DNA from: FEN-1297 sp046705645
GTDB lineage: Bacteria; Bacteroidota; Ignavibacteria; Ignavibacteriales; Ignavibacteriaceae
Length of the DNA stretch: 64,000 bases
Reading direction: 5' to 3'
NCBI GenBank assembly: GCA_046705645.1
Contig: JBJKQE010000016.1
Coordinates: 1-64,000, forward strand
Positions 60,349 to 64,000 of this stretch are shown one piece after another. The position numbers and the translations under genes are program-made. The notes below the pieces were generated by a model. That model was not told where the DNA came from and searched no databases. It saw nothing but the letters and a program-made list of their open reading frames with translations. Each line of letters opens with the position of its first letter. The stretch's first letter is position 1.

Positions 60349-62391
60349 TTGTCTCAAGAGAAAATATTGGTTACCGCCGCTCTTCCTTACGCAAATGGAC
60401 CAATACATTTAGGACATCTAAGCGGGGCATACCTGCCGGCGGATATTTATGTACGTTATAAAAGGCTTAAAGGCAGTGATATTGTCTTTATTTGCGGTTC
60501 CGATGAACACGGTGTTCCAATTACCATAAGTGCGGACAAAGAAGGTGTGAAGCCTCAAATAATTATTGATCGATATCATAAGTTGAATAAAGAATCATTT
60601 GAAAAATTCGGGATGAGCTTTGACAATTATTCTCGTACAAGTTTGCCTATACATCATGAAACCGGTAAGGAATTTTTTCTTGAATTTTATAAACGAGGGA
60701 TTCTTAATGAAAGAAAATCGTTGCAATTTTATGATGAAAAAGCCAAAATGTTTTTACCTGACCGGTATGTAGAAGGTACATGCCCGAATTGCGGTTATGA
60801 AGAAGCAAGAAGCGATGAATGTGAAAATTGCGGTACGCTTTACCAGCCAACAGAGTTAAAAAATCCCAAAAGTAAAATAACGGGTCAAACACCGGTACTT
60901 AAAGAAACATCACACTGGTATTTCCCGCTTGGAAAATATCAGCCGCGGCTGGAAGAGTACATCAATAAGATGAACGAAAAGTATATGTGGAAAGAGAACG
61001 TATTGCAGTATTGTCGAGGTTGGTTTAAAGAAGGTTTGGAAGATCGTGCTGTAACTAGAGATCTTGATTGGGGAATAAAAGTTCCGATAGATTCTGCGGA
61101 AGGCAAAGTCCTTTATGTTTGGTTTGAAGCCGTGCTGGGCTATATTTCTTCTACAAAAGAATGGGCTATACATAAAGGAGATGAAAATCTATGGAAAAAA
61201 TATTGGCATGATGCCAAAGCTAAGTATGTTGCATTTATAGGCAAAGACAATGTTGTTTTTCACTGTATAGTTTTCCCCGCAATGCTTATGGCATGGAACG
61301 ACGGAGAAAAAGAAAAATATGTATTACCTCAGAATGTTCCCGCAAATGAATTCTTAAATTTCGAAGGAAAGAAATTCTCAAAAAGCAGAAACTGGGGAAT
61401 TGACGTTATTGATTTTCTAAATATTTTTCCGGCTGATCCTTTAAGATATACACTAGCTGCGAATCTTCCAGAAAACAGAGATACAGATTTTTACTGGAAA
61501 GAATTTCAACTAAGGAATAACAGTGAACTTGCAGATATTCTCGGCAATTACATAAATAGAACTTTAACATTTGTTCATAAAAATTTTGAAGGTAAAGTTC
61601 CGGTAAGAGGCAAACTTGAAGTTATTGATATTGAAATGATTAAGCTTATTTCCGAGTATCCGGAAAAAATATCAAAACTTATTGAATCTTATAAAATTAA
61701 AGACGGCGTATTGGAAATAATGAATTTAGCGCGGGCAGGGAACAAATATTTCAATGATTCGGAACCGTGGAATTCAGTAAAAACAAATAAAGAACGCTGC
61801 GGAACTACACTTAATATTTGTCTGCAGGCCATTTATACTTTAGCGGAGTTGATGTTGCCGATTATCCCGAATTCATCGGAAAAAATATTGAAAATGCTGA
61901 ACACTGAAAAGACTGACTGGGATAATTGCGGAAATGTAAAACTAAAAGAAGGTAATAAATTAAACAAAACGGAAATCATTTTTCCCAAAATAGAAGATGA
62001 AATAATAGAGAAACAGATGGATAAACTTAATATGAATGAAGATAAACAATCCGAAAAAGTAAATGAATTAATATCATATGACGATTTTATGAAAGTCCAG
62101 TTAAAAGTCGCTGTGGTAATTGAGGCTGAAAAATTGGAAAAAAGTGAAAAACTGATGAAACTGAAAGTAAGATTGGGAAATGAAGAAAGACAGGTAATTG
62201 CAGGAATAGCGAAAAATTACAAAGCTGAAGATTTAATAAATAAAAGAGTTGTGATTGTGGCTAATCTAAAACCTGCAAAACTAATGGGATACGAATCTCA
62301 AGGAATGATATTAGCCGCAGAGGATGAACATGGGAAGCTTAAAGTATTATCTGCAGACGAATCTGTTTTAAGCGGCACAAGAATTAAATAA
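60349..62391 (+). CDS. metG: Methionyl-tRNA synthetase
   Basis: A 680-aa class I synthetase with a TTG start. The HIGH-type signature is LPYANGPIHLGHLSGAY (about 12-28), the zinc-binding insertion has CPNCGYEEARSDECENCG (four Cys), and KFSKSRNWGI (about 342) is the KMSKS loop. The C-terminal domain (about 575-680; DDFMKVQLKVAVVIEAEKLEKS, KPAKLMGYESQGMIL) is a tRNA-binding OB fold (EMAP II/Trbp111 type). It charges tRNA-Met in the cytoplasm. There is no ribosome binding site before the TTG, common in this lineage. The upstream region has an inverted-repeat element and a weak sigma-54-like signal. Confidence 0.95.
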   Translation: MSQEKILVTAALPYANGPIHLGHLSGAYLPADIYVRYKRLKGSDIVFICGSDEHGVPITISADKEGVKPQIIIDRYHKLNKESFEKFGMSFDNYSRTSLPIHHETGKEFFLEFYKRGILNERKSLQFYDEKAKMFLPDRYVEGTCPNCGYEEARSDECENCGTLYQPTELKNPKSKITGQTPVLKETSHWYFPLGKYQPRLEEYINKMNEKYMWKENVLQYCRGWFKEGLEDRAVTRDLDWGIKVPIDSAEGKVLYVWFEAVLGYISSTKEWAIHKGDENLWKKYWHDAKAKYVAFIGKDNVVFHCIVFPAMLMAWNDGEKEKYVLPQNVPANEFLNFEGKKFSKSRNWGIDVIDFLNIFPADPLRYTLAANLPENRDTDFYWKEFQLRNNSELADILGNYINRTLTFVHKNFEGKVPVRGKLEVIDIEMIKLISEYPEKISKLIESYKIKDGVLEIMNLARAGNKYFNDSEPWNSVKTNKERCGTTLNICLQAIYTLAELMLPIIPNSSEKILKMLNTEKTDWDNCGNVKLKEGNKLNKTEIIFPKIEDEIIEKQMDKLNMNEDKQSEKVNELISYDDFMKVQLKVAVVIEAEKLEKSEKLMKLKVRLGNEERQVIAGIAKNYKAEDLINKRVVIVANLKPAKLMGYESQGMILAAEDEHGKLKVLSADESVLSGTRIK

Positions 62392-62533
62392 ATTGTTTAA
62401 AAATGAATTAAAAGATTTAAGTATTAGTTACAATTGCTTTAAAACTATATCCATTTTACCTTGATTTTCAGAGGTTCTATAGGTAAAATAACCGGCTAAA
62501 TTTAATTAAATTTTAACATAGGAGAAATAATAA

Positions 62534-64000
62534 ATGCTTTTACGGATTGCAACTCTTCTTACTTTTGCTTTAGCGTTAATTTTAAGTTCGTGCGCTCCCG
62601 AACATTCTCAAATTGTACTTGCGGAATTTGGAAATCAGAAAATAAAAATGGGACAGTTCGAGAAAGCATATGAAAATAACATTGGAAATGCGGAACAGGC
62701 AAAGAAAGACAGTCTTTCTAAATTAAAAAGCTTTCTAAAACTATATGTAGATTTTAGAATGAAATTAAGAGATGCATTTGTAAGAGGATTCGATCAAGAT
62801 ACTTCTCTTCAAAATGAACTCACTAATTATAAAAAGGAAATTGGTGTAACATACCTGCTCGATACAAAGCTGGTTGAACCTGCAATTCATAAATTATATG
62901 AAAGAAGAAAGTGGGAATTAAGAGTAAGCCATATAATGATTAGGCCCGGCGCATCAGGCGATAAGAAAGCTGAAGAAACGGCCAATGCAATCCTGGATAG
63001 TATAAAGAACGGTGCGAACTTTGCCGAAATGGCAAAGAAATATTCTCAGGATAAATTTTCTGCACCGGACGGAGGAGATATTTTTTATATAACTGCGGGC
63101 GAATTGCCTCCGAGTTTTGAGGATGCATGTTATGCCACAGAACCTGGTCATGTATATCCTCATGTTGTTAAAACACAGTTTGGTTATCATATAATTAAAG
63201 TAACAGATAAAAGGCTAAGAGTTCCTGAAATTAGAGCAAGCCATATTCTGGCAAGTTTTTATAAAAACGGCAAACCGGATACTGCAGCCGCAAGAGAAAA
63301 AATTGATACTGTAATGGCAAAATTAAAAACCGGAGGCAATTTTGCCGAATTAGCCAAAGAATATTCCGATGATCCCGGAAGTAAAATGAAAGGCGGAGAC
63401 CTTGGATTCTTTAAAATAAGAATGATGATTAGGCCGTTTGCAGAAGCTGCATTCAATTTAAAAAATATAGGCGATATTTCGGGCATTGTTAAAACAAGAT
63501 TTGGTTACCATATTATTAAGCTTACAGGAAGAAAGGCTTATCCGTCTTTTGATGACGAAAAAGAGAATCTTAAAAAAATGTATAAGCAAACAAGATATCA
63601 GGAACAGTACGATAGCTTAATTGCTTCTTTACGCAAAATATATGACTATAAACTAAACAAAAATTCATTTAATAAATTAGTTGATTTAAGCGACACTCTA
63701 ATGGTTGGGCAGAAAAATGCCCGGCTTATTAAAATTAAAAATGATACTTTGTTTACATATGACGGGAAGTTAATGAATATCGGAGAATTTTTGACTCAGC
63801 TCGATAAGCGTTCTGATTTTGCAAATAGGAAAATGACTTCGAGCGTAATAGATGAAGGACTTTCTAAAATCAGCGGCGAAGCTCTATTAGATGAAGATGC
63901 AATGAATCTTGATAAAACAGATCCTAAGTTTGCAGACTTAATGAATAATTATAAAGACGGGATATATATATTTAAACTTCAGCAGGATGAAGTTTGGAAT
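62534..64000 (+). CDS. SurA-like peptidyl-prolyl isomerase lipoprotein, C-terminus beyond the window
   Basis: The frame from the ATG at 62534 (preceded by AGGAGAA) stays open to the end of the window (489 codons) and continues beyond. It encodes a lipoprotein (lipobox LSSC, Cys about 20). Two parvulin domains are visible: about 133-220 (VSHIMIRPGASGDKKAEET, FSAPDGGDIFYITAGELPPSFEDA, TQFGYHIIKVTD) and about 235-330 (SHILASFYKNGKPDTAAAR, GGDLGFFKIRMMIRPFAEAAF, TRFGYHIIKLTGRK). This is the double-parvulin design of SurA and PrsA-like folding factors, which help outer-membrane proteins fold. The membrane anchor differs from E. coli SurA, which is soluble. It is downstream of metG by 142 bp. Confidence 0.9.
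   Translation, partial: MLLRIATLLTFALALILSSCAPEHSQIVLAEFGNQKIKMGQFEKAYENNIGNAEQAKKDSLSKLKSFLKLYVDFRMKLRDAFVRGFDQDTSLQNELTNYKKEIGVTYLLDTKLVEPAIHKLYERRKWELRVSHIMIRPGASGDKKAEETANAILDSIKNGANFAEMAKKYSQDKFSAPDGGDIFYITAGELPPSFEDACYATEPGHVYPHVVKTQFGYHIIKVTDKRLRVPEIRASHILASFYKNGKPDTAAAREKIDTVMAKLKTGGNFAELAKEYSDDPGSKMKGGDLGFFKIRMMIRPFAEAAFNLKNIGDISGIVKTRFGYHIIKLTGRKAYPSFDDEKENLKKMYKQTRYQEQYDSLIASLRKIYDYKLNKNSFNKLVDLSDTLMVGQKNARLIKIKNDTLFTYDGKLMNIGEFLTQLDKRSDFANRKMTSSVIDEGLSKISGEALLDEDAMNLDKTDPKFADLMNNYKDGIYIFKLQQDEVWN

Noticed and set aside
1..64000. tRNA, rRNA genes and CRISPR arrays
   Set aside because: I saw no cloverleaf with a TTCAA/TTCGA arm, no rRNA-like segment and no regularly spaced repeats by eye. 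A covariance-model search (tRNAscan-SE, Infernal) would settle it.

Overview
This is an AT-rich (roughly one-third GC by eye) chromosomal segment from a Bacteroidota/Chlorobi-type bacterium, most likely class Ignavibacteria. The placement is inferred from three things. A secreted protein ends in a type IX secretion (T9SS) sorting domain containing the phrase NYPNPFNPTTTI, which is typical of Ignavibacteria. The principal sigma factor is the short (~285 aa) form used by Bacteroidota and Chlorobi. SusC/D-less outer-membrane barrels and many small lipoproteins with Bacteroidota-style signal peptides are present. No tRNA, rRNA, CRISPR array or prophage was recognised.

Layout. 1-2.2 kb: tail of a radical-SAM gene, then a MarR regulator with a perfect operator palindrome and a DHA2-type MFS efflux pump. 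2.7-11.8 kb: Yip1 membrane protein, M64 metallopeptidase, GIY-YIG protein, PAF-acetylhydrolase-like esterase, a two-CW cysteine-rich miniprotein, a T9SS cargo protein, a methyltransferase, an outer-membrane gene broken by an in-frame TGA, and small envelope proteins. 11.8-18 kb: an inverted-repeat element and two paralogous TPR proteins, each behind a copy of the same promoter block; only one keeps DUF3857 and transglutaminase domains. 18-25.5 kb: a MsrA-MsrB fusion lipoprotein followed by a secreted protein that is about one-quarter methionine, a tricorn-like S41 protease, and an ABC exporter pair. 25.9-33.8 kb: SpoIIE phosphatase with a membrane sensor, class A PBP, a small HTH protein, the principal sigma factor, and a lytic transglycosylase. 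34-40.5 kb: a lipoprotein serpin and a run of small lipoproteins and barrels, one frameshifted. 40.5-45.4 kb: a four-gene, overlapping operon of histidine kinase, sigma-54 response regulator, coiled-coil exported protein and outer-membrane barrel. 45.5-48.7 kb: DPP4-type peptidase and an OmpH/Skp chaperone. 49.2-55.6 kb: PAS histidine kinase, porin, two YceI proteins and a sigma-54 response regulator. 55.6-59.9 kb: CoA-acylating aldehyde dehydrogenase and a LytS/LytR/LiaF-type operon. 60.3-64 kb: methionyl-tRNA synthetase and the start of a SurA-like chaperone that runs off the window.

The most interesting regulatory reading is at 52.1-52.5 kb. The divergent porin and yceI genes each carry a sigma-54-like -24/-12 element sharing the core GGCAC(A/T)CTTATTG. 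Two identical-architecture palindromes (ATGCA-N4-TGCAT, centres 33 bp apart) lie between them at enhancer distance from both. A sigma-54 activator and an orphan PAS kinase flank this unit, so the genes between 49.2 and 55.6 kb may form one envelope-response regulon. Other points to follow up are the Met-rich protein paired with MsrAB, the four-gene HK/RR/coil/barrel operon, the aldehyde dehydrogenase with a C-terminal helix resembling a microcompartment encapsulation peptide, and several intergenic inverted-repeat elements.
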